DNA from: Manihot esculenta
Lineage: Eukaryota > Streptophyta > Magnoliopsida > Malpighiales > Euphorbiaceae
Length of the DNA: 64,000 nt
Assembly (NCBI RefSeq): GCF_001659605.2
Contig: NC_035175.2
Coordinates: 32,645,705 to 32,709,704 of the forward strand
Reading direction: 5' to 3'
This document shows positions 36,068-48,125 of this stretch, piece by piece; the first letter of the stretch is position 1, and each line of letters starts with the position of its first letter. A program made the translations under genes and the position numbers. Below the pieces are notes generated by a model, which did no database searches, was not told the origin of the DNA, and saw only the letters and a program-made list of their open reading frames with translations.

Positions 36068-36561
36068 GCAGCTTTTTCCAAGGCATAACCCCAAAATGAT
36101 AAAGGGAGATTTGTTTGACTCATCATAGATTGAACCATATCTAATAAAGTTTGATTTCTCCTTTCAGAAACACCATTCCATTGTGGAGTTCCTAGAGGAG
36201 TCAATTGTGAAACAATTCCACAGTTTCTAAGATGTTCATTAAACTCTTGGCTCAAATATTCACCCCCTCGATCAGATCGAAGCATTTTAATAGTTCTGCC
36301 GAGTTGATTTTGTACTTCATTTTGAAAAGTTATAAACATTTCAAAAGATTCATGCTTATGCTTCATTAGGTAGGCATAGTCATACCTACTGAAATCATCA
36401 GTGAATGTAATGAAGTACTGATAACCTCCCCTGGCACTAATGCTTAGTGGGCCACATACATTTGTATGTATTAAGCCCAATAAGTCTGAAGCCCTTTGAC
36501 CTTGTCCAGTAAAAGGGTCCTTTGTCATCTCACCAAGCAAACAAGATTCACAATTTTGCAT
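36068..36561 (-). pseudogene. Copia integrase core fragment
   Basis: Minus strand from CESCLLGEMTKDPF to SFWGYALEKA. The catalytic triad positions read HTNVCGP (relatives have Asp at the N, about 36450-36470), LRSDRGGEY (about 36257-36285) and GVSERRNQ (about 36150-36180), so the first Asp is changed. It joins 26093 across element E. Upstream, the stretch with the WH..RLGH motif normally found between protease and CESC is absent at the array junction. Confidence 0.9.
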
Positions 36562-37642
36562 GCTTTATGTGATTGCTTTAGGATGTTTTAGGGGGTGTTT
36601 GGGGAGTTTTATAGAGATGGTCTTGAGTTAGTTTGGTCCCTCATTTGAGTCCACCTGTGTAGGAACGGACTAGAGGAACCGAAGAGAGCAGCAGTGAGCA
36701 CTGCTTCAGAGATTTCAGAGTCAGTACAGAGTCAGCCAGAGGTGAGTGGAACTAAACTTAAGTTTTTGAATTAAGAAATTAAATGCTTTTGGCATATTTC
36801 ATACATCATGATTGTGCAATAGGTTGTTTGCATTAGACTTCACGTATATGTTGCCTTGCATCTATATTGTTGTTGGTGTGGGTGATAGTGGATGAGCCAA
36901 TAGTCCCTGAGTAAGACCAGGACCCCATTCTACGGCCTGGCACAGTAGATAAGGAAGTCCAGGACCCCATTCTACGGCCTGGCACGGTATATAGTAAGTT
37001 ATTATGATGTGTACAGGAAGACCAGGACCCCATTCTATGGCCTGGCGCGAGTTTAGGATGTCGGAACTATTTGGGGACATGTTCACCTCAGATGATGTGA
37101 ATTGTCTGTGATGTGATGCATTTCATGAGAGCATGTTTATAACATGTTTTGTTGTTCTACTCACTGGGCTATAGTAGCTCACCCCACTCCCTTCGTCCCA
37201 GTCTTGCAGGATCAGAGAGCAGGGGAAGTCAAAAGAGTCCAAAAAAAGTAAAGAGTTTTGTAATAGTATAGTGTGGACATGTAATATGTAAAGAGATGTA
37301 CTGGTATTGTGCTAGACCTAGATGTGTTGTAACTCCTTTTTCTATACATGATTTGTTTATGGTATGTAAATGTTTTATGAGTATGGAAACCAGGCTTACC
37401 ATAGTATGAGTTTAACCCGTCTAGAGCAAACTCTAGTAAGGGGTTCTGTAAGTACAGAGATAGTGCATGTACAGGTAGAGCCGTGGTTCAGAGTAGAGTT
37501 TTATGCTTTTACAGAAAATGTATGATCATGTATGGGATTTTACAGGTACACAAATAGTATAATAGGCTTGCTACGGGTCCCGGCGACCTTAAGTCGACTT
37601 GGATCCTAGCGCCAGTAGCGGTCTGATTTTCGGATCGTTACA
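36551..37642 (+). repeat. Array LTRa, 5'-truncated
   Basis: Starts at the sequence matching 40310 of LTRb, so about half the LTR is missing, including the TATA box. It keeps the exon-like block, the minisatellite (36913-37049) and the terminal GGATCGTTACA. Confidence 0.9.
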
Positions 37643-39140
37643 GATCGATAAAGGGCTACAGCTAGCGTTGTCTGGTACGAGTGCGTTGATAGCACAGATG
37701 CGAGTGACACCAGTGTTTCTGGAGCAAGTGGCTCAGAAACAACATGAGGACCCTGAGTTAGTGAAAATTGCCAGGACTGTTCAGTCAGGCAACAGCGCAG
37801 AGTTCAGATTTGACAGCAAAGGGATCCTCCGCTATGGGAATCGACTATGTGTACCAGATGACATCAATTTGAAAGGAGACATTATGAGGGAAGCTCATAA
37901 TGCAAGGTACAGTGTTCACCCTGGAGCCACCAAGATATATCAGGATCTGAAAAGAGTGTATTGGTGGCCAGCCATGAAGAAAGAAGTGGCACAGTTTGTA
38001 TCTGCCAGTGAGGTTTGCCAGAGGGTGAAACTGGAACATCAGAAGCTGGCTGGAATGCTTAACCCACTGCTGATTCCAGAGTGGAAATGGGAGAATATAG
38101 CGATGGATTTTGTAGTGGGCTTACCGGCAACGTCCAACAGGATAGACTCCATATGGGTGATTGTGGACAGACTCACGAAATCTGCTCATTTCATCCCTGT
38201 TAGGAGCAACTACTCTGTGGACAAGTTAGCACAGGTTTATGTGGAGGAGATAGTAAGGTTGTATGGGGTTCCAGTGTCTATAGTGTCAAACAGAGGACTT
38301 CAGTTCACCTCCAAATTTTGGCGGAGTCTGCAGAGTGCTATGGGTACAAGGTTGGATTTCAGCACTGCTTTCCATCCACAGATTGACGGTCAGTCAGAGA
38401 GGACCATCCAGACCATAGAGGATATGCTCAGAATGTGTGTGTTAGACTTTGGCGGTTCTTGGAGGCAGCATCTACCTTTGGTGGAGTTTGCCTACAATAA
38501 CAGCCATCATGCTAGCATAGGGATGGCTCCTTACGAAGCTTTGTATGGGAGGAAGTGCAGATCACCTGTTTACTGGGAGGAAGTAGGAGAGGCAGCTCTT
38601 GCAGGGCCGGAACTAGTAGAAATCACCAGCAGAGTGGTGCCCATGTTCAGAGAGAGAATCAGAACTACTCAGAGCAGACAGATAAGCTATGCAGATATCC
38701 GCAGGAAGCAGATAGAGTTTCAGGAAGGTGATTTGGTATTGCTGAAGGTGTCTCCAATGAAAGGAGTGGTTCGGTTTGGGAAAAAAGGTAAGCTAGCTCC
38801 ACGATACATTGGACCCTTTGAGATCTTGCAAAAGATCGGGAATGTGTCGTATAAGCTGGATTTACCTGCTTCTATGGAGAGAATTCACCCGGTTTTCCAT
38901 GTTTCTATGCTCCGGAAGTTCATGTCAGATCCGAGTAAGGTTCTTAGTGAGCCTGATGTAGAGATCCTTGGAGATCTCACCTATGTAGAGCAGCCAGTGC
39001 GGATCCTTGACACACAGATCAGAAAGCTAAGGAACAAGGAAATTCCAATGGTGAAAGTCCTGTGGAACCACCATAATCTAGAAGAGTGCACCTGGGAGAC
39101 GCGGGAGTCTATGCTCCAGCAATATCCATATCTGTTTTAA
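37643..39140 (+). pseudogene. Array unit 1: RNase H end, integrase, chromodomain
   Basis: Open from the LTR junction to 39140 in one frame and continuous with the last LTR bases, but with no ATG at the front. It covers the RNase H/integrase linker, the zinc region, the integrase core, GPF (IGPFEILQ) and chromodomain. The zinc region reads SASEVCQ where A, B, D and E have C-E-V-C, and the second catalytic site reads VSNRGLQF instead of VSDRGPQF. Integrase should be inactive. Hairpin 39180-39201 and PPT 39205-39215 follow. Confidence 0.9.
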
Positions 39141-39216
39141 GGTTAGTTTTCCTCCTTTTTATGTGTTTATGTGTTTGAGGAACATTCGGGGACGAATGTT
39201 CTTAAGGGGGGGAGAT

Positions 39217-41401
39217 TGTAATACCCGGCTAGAGTCCGGCATCGGAAGTCTACTTTCTGGTGGTATCCAGGATGTCGGAACGCTCTAGAGGGTAATAGAT
39301 ATGTTTTCTATTGTGTTTTAGTAAGTTTGAATGTTTTAAAGTGTAAAGGAAATGAGTTTTTGAAAGAAAAGAGCCAAGGAAGAAATGCAAGGTTCGGCCG
39401 CCGAAGGTGAAAGTTCGGCCGCCGAACATGCATGGCTTTTGGATTCACGTTAGGCCGCCGAAGGTGGTCTGGCCAGCCACCTATAAAAGGCCCTAGGTCG
39501 GTGAAATGGATAAGTTTCTTCCATTTTCACAAACAGAGGTGAGACCATGCTCTTCCTTGGGTGCTCTTCATGATTTTTACAAATCTTTCAAAGTTTTGAT
39601 GAGGTTGTATGTTGTTTTGAAGGTTTTGAGCTAAAAACCAAGATTTTGAAGTTTGGAGAGTTTGAGAGTGAGTTTCTCCACATCTCCACGTTAGGATCAC
39701 ATATCCTCGAGATCTTCAAGGGGTAAGTGTAGATCCTTAGCTTCTTTGATGTTTTATGAAGGTTTTATGGAGGTTTATGGGTAGAGATGCATGTTTAGGA
39801 TAAGGTGAGTGTTTGGTTGCTTTGTGGTCCAAGCTTGCTTTTGTGTTTAGTTGAGATGTTTATTGGGGTTTTGAGGTAGTTTTGGACCCCTTTGGGCTTA
39901 TGTTTGAGTATATGTTTGTGGTAGAGTTTAGGGTTGCATGGTTGAGAAGTTTGGAGGAAGATTGCATGATGTTGAGCAGGGTTCTGCCTTCCTGGGGAAT
40001 CCAGTTTCGGCCGCCGAAAGAGGGTTCGGCCGCCGAACATGCTAAGCAGGTGGTTTCGGCTGCCTAAGCTTGCCCAAGCTTGCCCCCGAAAGTTTGGACT
40101 TTCGGCTCTGGAGGGGAGTTTCGACCGCCGAAAGTGCCGCCGAAGGTTTGAGACTTTCGGCTTTGGAGTGCCTTTTAGCCCCCGAACCTTGCCCCCAAAG
40201 TTGGGTTCGGCTGCCGAAAGTGAAGTTCAGCCGCCGAAGGTGCATGAGTTTCGGCTCTAGAGAGGACTTTCGGCCGCCGAACCTGCCGCTGAAAGGGTCC
40301 TGTCCAGCCTTCTTTTGCATGCTTTATGTGATTGCTTTAGGATGTTTTAGGGGGTGTTTGGGGAGTTTTATAGAGATGGTCTTGAGTTAGTTTGGTCCCT
40401 CATTTGAGTCCACCTGTGTAGGAACGGACTAGAGGAACCGAAGAGAGCAGCAGTGAGCACTGCTTCAGAGGTTTCAGAGTCAGTACAGAGTCAGCCAGAG
40501 GTGAGTGGAACTAAACTTAAGTTTTTGAATTAAGAAATTAAATGCTTTTGGCATATTTCATACATCATGATTGTGCAATAGGTTGTTTGCATTAGACTTC
40601 ACGTATATGTTGCCTTGCATCTATATTGTTGTTGGTGTGGGTGATAGTGGATGAGCCAATAGTCCCTGAGTAAGACCAGGACCCCATTCTACGGCCTGGC
40701 ACAGTAGATAAGGAAGTCCAGGACCCCATTCTACGGCCTGGCACGGTATATAGTAAGTTATTATGATGTGTACAGGAAGACCAGGACCCCATTCTATGGC
40801 CTGGCGCGAGTTTAGGATGTCGGGACTATTTGGGGACATGTTCACCTCAGATGATGTGAATTGTCTGTGATGTGATGCATTTCATGAGAGCATGTTTATA
40901 ACATGTTTTGTTGTTCTACTCACTGGGCTATAGTAGCTCACCCCACTCCCTTCGTCCCAGTCTTGCAGGATCAGAGAGCAGGGGAAGTCAAAAGAGTCCA
41001 AAAAAAGTAAAGAGTTTTGTAATAGTATAGTGTGGACATGTAATATGTAAAGAGATGTACTGGTATTGTGCTAGACCTAGATGTGTTGTAACTCCTTTTT
41101 CTATACATGATTTGTTTATGGTATGTAAATGTTTTATGAGTATGGAAACCAGGCTTACCATAGTATGAGTTTAACCCGTCTAGAGCAAACTCTAGTAAGG
41201 GGTTCTGTAAGTACAGAGATAGTGCATGTACAGGTAGAGCCGTGGTTCAGAGTAGAGTTTTATGCTTTTACAGAAAATGTATGATCATGTATGGGATTTT
41301 ACAGGTACACAAATAGTATAATAGGCTTGCTACGGGTCCCGGCGACCTTAAATCGACTTGGATCCTAGCGCCAGTAGTGGTCTGATTTTCGGATCGTTAC
41401 A
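39217..41401 (+). repeat. Array LTRb
   Basis: 2,185 bp, TGTAATACCCGGCTAGAG ... GGATCGTTACA. TATA box 39482-39489, donor-like GTAAGT at 39723, exon-like block 40422-40500, minisatellite 40672-40808 (AAGACCAGGACCCCATTCTA with CGGCCTGGCA). Confidence 0.93.
39482..39489 (+). promoter_or_regulatory. LTR TATA box (array LTRb)
   Basis: TATAAAAG after GGCCAGCCACC. Repeated in LTRc at 43241-43248 and LTRd at 46999-47006. Confidence 0.72.
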
Positions 41402-42899
41402 GATCGATAAAGGGCTACAGCTAGCGTTGTCTGGTATGAGTGCGTTGATAGCACAGATGCGAGTGACACCAGTGTTTCTGGAGCAGGTGGCTCAGAAACA
41501 ACATGAGGACCCTGAGTTAGTGAAAATTGCCAGGACTGTTCAGTCAGGCAACAGCGCAGAGTTCAGATTTGACAGCAAAGGGATCCTCCGCTATGGGAAT
41601 CGACTATGTGTACCAGATGACATCAATTTGAAAGGAGACATTATGAGGGAAGCTCATAATGCAAGGTACAGTGTTCACCCTGGAGCCACCAAGATATATC
41701 AGGATCTGAAAAGAGTGTATTGGTGGCCAGCCATGAAGAAAGAAGTGGCACAGTTTGTATCTGCCAGTGAGGTTTGCCAGAGGGTGAAACTGGAACATCA
41801 GAAGCTGGCTGGAATGCTTAACCCACTGCTGATTCCAGAGTGGAAATGGGAGAATATAGCGATGGATTTTGTAGTGGGCTTACCGGCAACGTCCAACAGG
41901 ATAGACTCCATATGGGTGATTGTGGACAGACTCACGAAATCTGCTCATTTCATCCCTGTTAGGAGCAACTACTCTGTGGACAAGTTAGCACAGGTTTATG
42001 TGGAGGAGATAGTAAGGTTGTATGGGGTTCCAGTGTCTATAGTGTCAAACAGAGGACTTCAGTTCACCTCCAAATTTTGGCGGAGTCTGCAGAGTGCTAT
42101 GGGTACAAGGTTGGATTTCAGCACTGCTTTCCATCCACAGATTGACGGTCAGTCAGAGAGGACCATCCAGACCATAGAGGATATGCTCAGAATGTGTGTG
42201 TTAGACTTTGGCGGTTCTTGGAGGCAGCATCTACCTTTGGTGGAGTTTGCCTACAATAACAGCCATCATGCTAGCATAGGGATGGCTCCTTACGAAGCTT
42301 TGTATGGGAGGAAGTGCAGATCACCTGTTTACTGGGAGGAAGTAGGAGAGGCAGCTCTTGCAGGGCCGGAACTAGTAGAAATCACCAGCAGAGTGGTGCC
42401 CATGTTCAGAGAGAGAATCAGAACTACTCAGAGCAGACAGATAAGCTATGCAGATATCCGCAGGAAGCAGATAGAGTTTCAGGAAGGTGATTTGGTATTG
42501 CTGAAGGTGTCTCCAATGAAAGGAGTGGTTCGGTTTGGGAAAAAAGGTAAGCTAGCTCCACGATACATTGGACCCTTTGAGATCTTGCAAAAGATCGGGA
42601 ATGTGTCGTATAAGCTGGATTTACCTGCTTCTATGGAGAGAATTCACCCGGTTTTCCATGTTTCTATGCTCCGGAAGTTCATGTCAGATCCGAGTAAGGT
42701 TCTTAGTGAGCCTGATGTAGAGATCCTTGGAGATCTCACCTATGTAGAGCAGCCAGTGCGGATCCTTGACACACAGATCAGAAAGCTAAGGAACAAGGAA
42801 ATTCCAATGGTGAAAGTCCTGTGGAACCACCATAATCTAGAAGAGTGCACCTGGGAGACGCGGGAGTCTATGCTCCAGCAATATCCATATCTGTTTTAA
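41402..42899 (+). pseudogene. Array unit 2: integrase-chromodomain fragment
   Basis: Nearly identical to unit 1; one residue differs (GMSAL for GTSAL). It carries the same SASEVCQ and VSNRGLQF changes, the same junction with the LTR and the same following hairpin (42939-42960) and PPT. Confidence 0.9.
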
Positions 42900-42975
42900 G
42901 GTTAGTTTTCCTCCTTTTTATGTGTTTATGTGTTTGAGGAACATTCGGGGACGAATGTTCTTAAGGGGGGGAGAT

Positions 42976-45160
42976 TGTAATACCCGGCTAGAGTCCGGCA
43001 TCGGAAGTCTACTTTCTGGTGGTATCCAGGATGTCGGAACGCTCTAGAGGGTAATAGATATGTTTTCTATTGTGTTTTAGTAAGTTTGAATGTTTTAAAG
43101 TGTAAAGGAAATGAGTTTTTGAAAGAAAAGAGCCAAGGAAGAAATGCAAGGTTCGGCCGCCGAAGGTGAAAGTTCGGCCGCCGAACATGCATGGCTTTTG
43201 GATTCACGTTAGGCCGCCGAAGGTGGTCTGGCCAGCCACCTATAAAAGGCCCTAGGTCGGTGAAATGGATAAGTTTCTTCCATTTTCACAAACAGAGGTG
43301 AGACCATGCTCTTCCTTGGGTGCTCTTCATGATTTTTACAAATCTTTCAAAGTTTTGATGAGGTTGTATGTTGTTTTGAAGGTTTTGAGCTAAAAACCAA
43401 GATTTTGAAGTTTGGAGAGTTTGAGAGTGAGTTTCTCCACATCTCCACGTTAGGATCACATATCCTCGAGATCTTCAAGGGGTAAGTGTAGATCCTTAGC
43501 TTCTTTGATGTTTTATGAAGGTTTTATGGAGGTTTATGGGTAGAGATGCATGTTTAGGATAAGGTGAGTGTTTGGTTGCTTTGTGGTCCAAGCTTGCTTT
43601 TGTGTTTAGTTGAGATGTTTATTGGGGTTTTGAGGTAGTTTTGGACCCCTTTGGGCTTATGTTTGAGTATATGTTTGTGGTAGAGTTTAGGGTTGCATGG
43701 TTGAGAAGTTTGGAGGAAGATTGCATGATGTTGAGCAGGGTTCTGCCTTCCTGGGGAATCCAGTTTCGGCCGCCGAAAGAGGGTTCGGCCGCCGAACATG
43801 CTAAGCAGGTGGTTTCGGCTGCCTAAGCTTGCCCAAGCTTGCCCCCGAAAGTTTGGACTTTCGGCTCTGGAGGGGAGTTTCGACCGCCGAAAGTGCCGCC
43901 GAAGGTTTGAGACTTTCGGCTTTGGAGTGCCTTTTAGCCCCCGAACCTTGCCCCCAAAGTTGGGTTCGGCTGCCGAAAGTGAAGTTCAGCCGCCGAAGGT
44001 GCATGAGTTTCGGCTCTAGAGAGGACTTTCGGCCGCCGAACCTGCCGCTGAAAGGGTCCTGTCCAGCCTTCTTTTGCATGCTTTATGTGATTGCTTTAGG
44101 ATGTTTTAGGGGGTGTTTGGGGAGTTTTATAGAGATGGTCTTGAGTTAGTTTGGTCCCTCATTTGAGTCCACCTGTGTAGGAACGGACTAGAGGAACCGA
44201 AGAGAGCAGCAGTGAGCACTGCTTCAGAGGTTTCAGAGTCAGTACAGAGTCAGCCAGAGGTGAGTGGAACTAAACTTAAGTTTTTGAATTAAGAAATTAA
44301 ATGCTTTTGGCATATTTCATACATCATGATTGTGCAATAGGTTGTTTGCATTAGACTTCACGTATATGTTGCCTTGCATCTATATTGTTGTTGGTGTGGG
44401 TGATAGTGGATGAGCCAATAGTCCCTGAGTAAGACCAGGACCCCATTCTACGGCCTGGCACAGTAGATAAGGAAGTCCAGGACCCCATTCTACGGCCTGG
44501 CACGGTATATAGTAAGTTATTATGATGTGTACAGGAAGACCAGGACCCCATTCTATGGCCTGGCGCGAGTTTAGGATGTCGGGACTATTTGGGGACATGT
44601 TCACCTCAGATGATGTGAATTGTCTGTGATGTGATGCATTTCATGAGAGCATGTTTATAACATGTTTTGTTGTTCTACTCACTGGGCTATAGTAGCTCAC
44701 CCCACTCCCTTCGTCCCAGTCTTGTAGGATCAGAGTGCAGGGGAAGTCAGAATAGTCCAAAAAAAGTAAAGAGTTTTGTAATAGTATAGTGTGGACATGT
44801 AATATGTAAAGAGATGCACTGGTATTGTGCTAGACCTAGATGTGTTGTAACTCCTTTTTCTATACATGATCTGTTTATGGTATGTAAATGTTTTATGAGT
44901 ATGGAAACCAGGCTTACCATAGTATGAGTTTAACCCGTCTAGAGCAAACTCTAGTAAGGGGTTCTGTAAGTACAGAGATAGTGCATGCACAGGTAGAGCC
45001 GTGGTTTAGAGTAGAGTTTTATGCTTTTACAGAAAATGTATGATCATGTATGGGATTTTACAGGTACACAAATAGTATAATAGGCTTGCTACGGGTCCCG
45101 GCGACCTTAAGTCGACCTGGATCCTAGCGCCAGTAGCGGTCTGATTTTCGGATCGTTACA
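42976..45160 (+). repeat. Array LTRc, hybrid
   Basis: 2,185 bp. Up to about 44720 it is essentially LTRb; beyond (TTGTAGGATCAGAGTGC...) it takes on variants seen in LTRd. This is the mark of an unequal crossover or duplication boundary. TATA 43241-43248, minisatellite 44431-44567. Confidence 0.9.
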
Positions 45161-46658
45161 GATCGATAAAGGGCTACAGCTAGCGTTGTCTGGTACGAGT
45201 GCGTTGATAGCACAGATGCGAGTGACACCAGTGTTTCTGGAGCAGGTGGCTCAGAAACAACATGAGGACCCTGAGTTAGTGAAAATTGCCAGGACTGTTC
45301 AGTCAGGCAACAGCGCAGAGTTCAGATTTGACAGCAAAGGGATCCTCCGCTATGGGAATCGACTATGTGTACCAGATGACATCAGTTTGAAAGGAGACAT
45401 TATGAGGGAAGCTCATAATGCAAGGTATAGTGTTCACCCTGGAGCCACCAAGATATATCAGGATCTGAAAAGAGTGTATTGGTGGCCAGCCATGAAGAAA
45501 GAAGTGGCACAGTTTGTATCTGCTAGTGAGGTTTGCCAGAGGGTGAAACTGGAACATCAGAAGCTGGCTGGAATGCTTAACCCACTGCTGATTCCAGAGT
45601 GGAAATGGGAGAATGAAGCGATGGATTTTGTAGTGGGCTTACCGGCAGCGTCCAACAGGATAGACTCCATATGGGTGATTGTGGACAGACTCACGAAATC
45701 TGCTCATTTCATCCCTGTTAGGAGCAACTACTCTGTGGACAAGTTAGCACAGGTTTATGTGGAGGAGATAGTAAGGTTGTATGGGGTTCCAGTGTCTATA
45801 GTGTCAAACAGAGGACCTCAGTTCACCTCGAAATTTTGGCGGAGTCTGCAGAGTGCTATGGGTACAAGGTTGGATTTCAGCACTGCTTTCCATCCACAGA
45901 TTGACGGTCAGTCAGAGAGGACCATCCAGACCATAGAGGATATGCTCAGAATGTGTGTGTTAGACTTTGGCGGTTCTTGGAGGCAGCATCTACCTTTGGT
46001 GGAGTTTGCCTACAATAACAGCCATCATGCTAGCATAGGGATGGCTCCTTACGAAACTTTGTATGGGAGGAAGTGCAGATCACCTGTTTACTGGGAGGAA
46101 GTAGGAGAGGCAGCTCTTGCAGGGCCGGAACTAGTAGAAATCACCAGCAGAGTGGTGCCCATGATCAGAGAGAGAATCAGAACTGCTCAGAGCAGACAGA
46201 TAAGCTATGCAGATATCCGCAGGAAGCAGATAGAGTTTCAGGAAGGTGATCTGGTATTGCTGAAGGTGTCTCCAATGAAAGGAGTGGTTCGGTTTGGGAA
46301 AAAAGGTAAGCTAGCTCCACGATACATTGGACCCTTTGAGATCTTGCAAAAGATCGGGAATGTGTCGTATAAGCTGGATTTACCTGCTTCTATGGAGAGA
46401 ATTCACCCGGTTTTCCATGTTTCTATGCTCCGGAAGTTCATGTCAGATCCGAGTAAGGTTCTTAGTGAGCCTGATGTAGAGATCCTTGGAGATCTCACCT
46501 ATGTAGAGCAGCCAGTGCGGATCCTTGACACACAGATCAGAAAGCTAAGGAACAAGGAAATTCCAATGGTGAAAGTCCTGTGGAACCACCATAATCTAGA
46601 AGAGTGCACCTGGAAGACGCGGGAGTCTATGCTCCAGCAATATCCATATCTGTTTTAA
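45161..46658 (+). pseudogene. Array unit 3: integrase-chromodomain fragment
   Basis: Same extent and start as units 1 and 2 with more differences: VSNRGPQF, MIRERIRTAQS, CTWKTRES. It shares SASEVCQ and the D-to-N change, so both predate the amplification. Hairpin 46698-46719, PPT 46722-46732. Confidence 0.9.
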
Positions 46659-48125
46659 GGTTAGTTTTCCTCCTTTTTATGTGTTTATGTGTTTGAGGAA
46701 CATTCGGGGACGAATGTTCTTAAGGGGGGAGATTGTAATACCCGGCTAGAGTCCGGCATCGGAAGTCTACTTTCCGGTGGCATCCAGGATGTCGGAATGC
46801 TCTAGAGGGTAATAGATATGTTTTCTATTGTGTTTTAGTAAGTTTGAATGTTTTAAAGTGTAAAGGAAATGAGTTTTTGAAAGAAAAGAGCCAAGGAAGA
46901 AATGCAAGGTTCGGCCGCCGAAGGTGAAAGTTCGGCCGCCGAACATACATGGCTTTTGGATTCACGTTAGGCCGCCGAAGGTGGTCTGGCCAGCCACCTA
47001 TAAAAGGCCCTAGGTCGGTGAAATGGATAAGTTTCTTCCATTTTCACAGACAGAGGTGAGACCATGCTCTTCCTTGGGTGCTCTTCATGATTTTTACAAA
47101 TCTTTCAAAGTTTTGATGAGGTTGTATGTTGTTTTGAAGGTTTTGAGCTAAAAACCAAGATTTTGAAGTTTGGAGAGTTTGAGAGTGAGTTTTTCCACAT
47201 CTCCACGTTAGGATCACATATCCTCGAGATCTTCAAGAGGTAAGTGTAGAACCTTAGCTTCTTTGACGTTTTATGAAGGTTTTATGGAGGTTTATGGGTA
47301 GAGATGCATGTTTAGGGTAAGGTGAGTGTTTGGTTGCTTTGTGGTCCAAGCTTGCTTTTGTGTTTAGTTGAGATGTTTGTTTAGTTGCATGGTTGAGAAG
47401 TTTGGAGGAAGATTGCATGATGTTGAGCAGGGTTCTGCCTTCCTGGGGAATCCAGTTTCGGCCGCCGAAAGAGGGTTCGGCCGCCGAACATGCTAAGCAG
47501 GTGGTTTCGGCTGCCTAAGCTTGCCCAAGCTTGCCCCCGAAAGTTTGAACTTTCGGCTCTGGAAGGGAGTTTCGACCGCCGAAAGTGCCGCCGAAGGTTT
47601 GAGACTTTCGGCTCTGGAGTGCCTTTCAGCCCCCGAACCTTGCCCCCGAAGTTGGGTTCGGCTGCCGAAAGTGAAGTTCGGCCGCCGAAGGTGCATGAGT
47701 TTCGGCTCTGGAGAGGACTTTCGGCCGCCGAACCTGCCGCCAAAAGGGTCCTGTCCAGCCTTCTTTTGCATGCTTTATGTGATTGCTTTAGGATGTTTTA
47801 GGGGGTGTTTGGGGAGTTTTATAGAGATGGTCTTGAGTTAGTTTGGTCCCTCATTTGAGTCCACCTATGTAGGAACGGACCAGAGGAACCGAAGAGAGCA
47901 GCAGTGAGCACTGCTTCAGAGGTTTCAGAGTCAGTACAGAGTCAGCCAGAGGTGAGTGGAACTAAACTTAAGTTTTTGAATTAAGAAATTAAATGCTTTT
48001 GGCATATTTCATACATCATGATTGTGCAATAGGTTGTTTGCATTAGACTTCACGTATATGTTGCCTTGCATCTATATTGTTGTTGGTGTGGGTGATAGTG
48101 GATGAGTCAGTAGTCCCTGAGTAAG

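Noticed and set aside
37599..37642. Start of a protein at the LTR end (TTG followed by the array pol frame)
   Set aside because: The LTR tail is merely in frame; there is no ATG and no sign of initiation, so I treat it as chance fusion.
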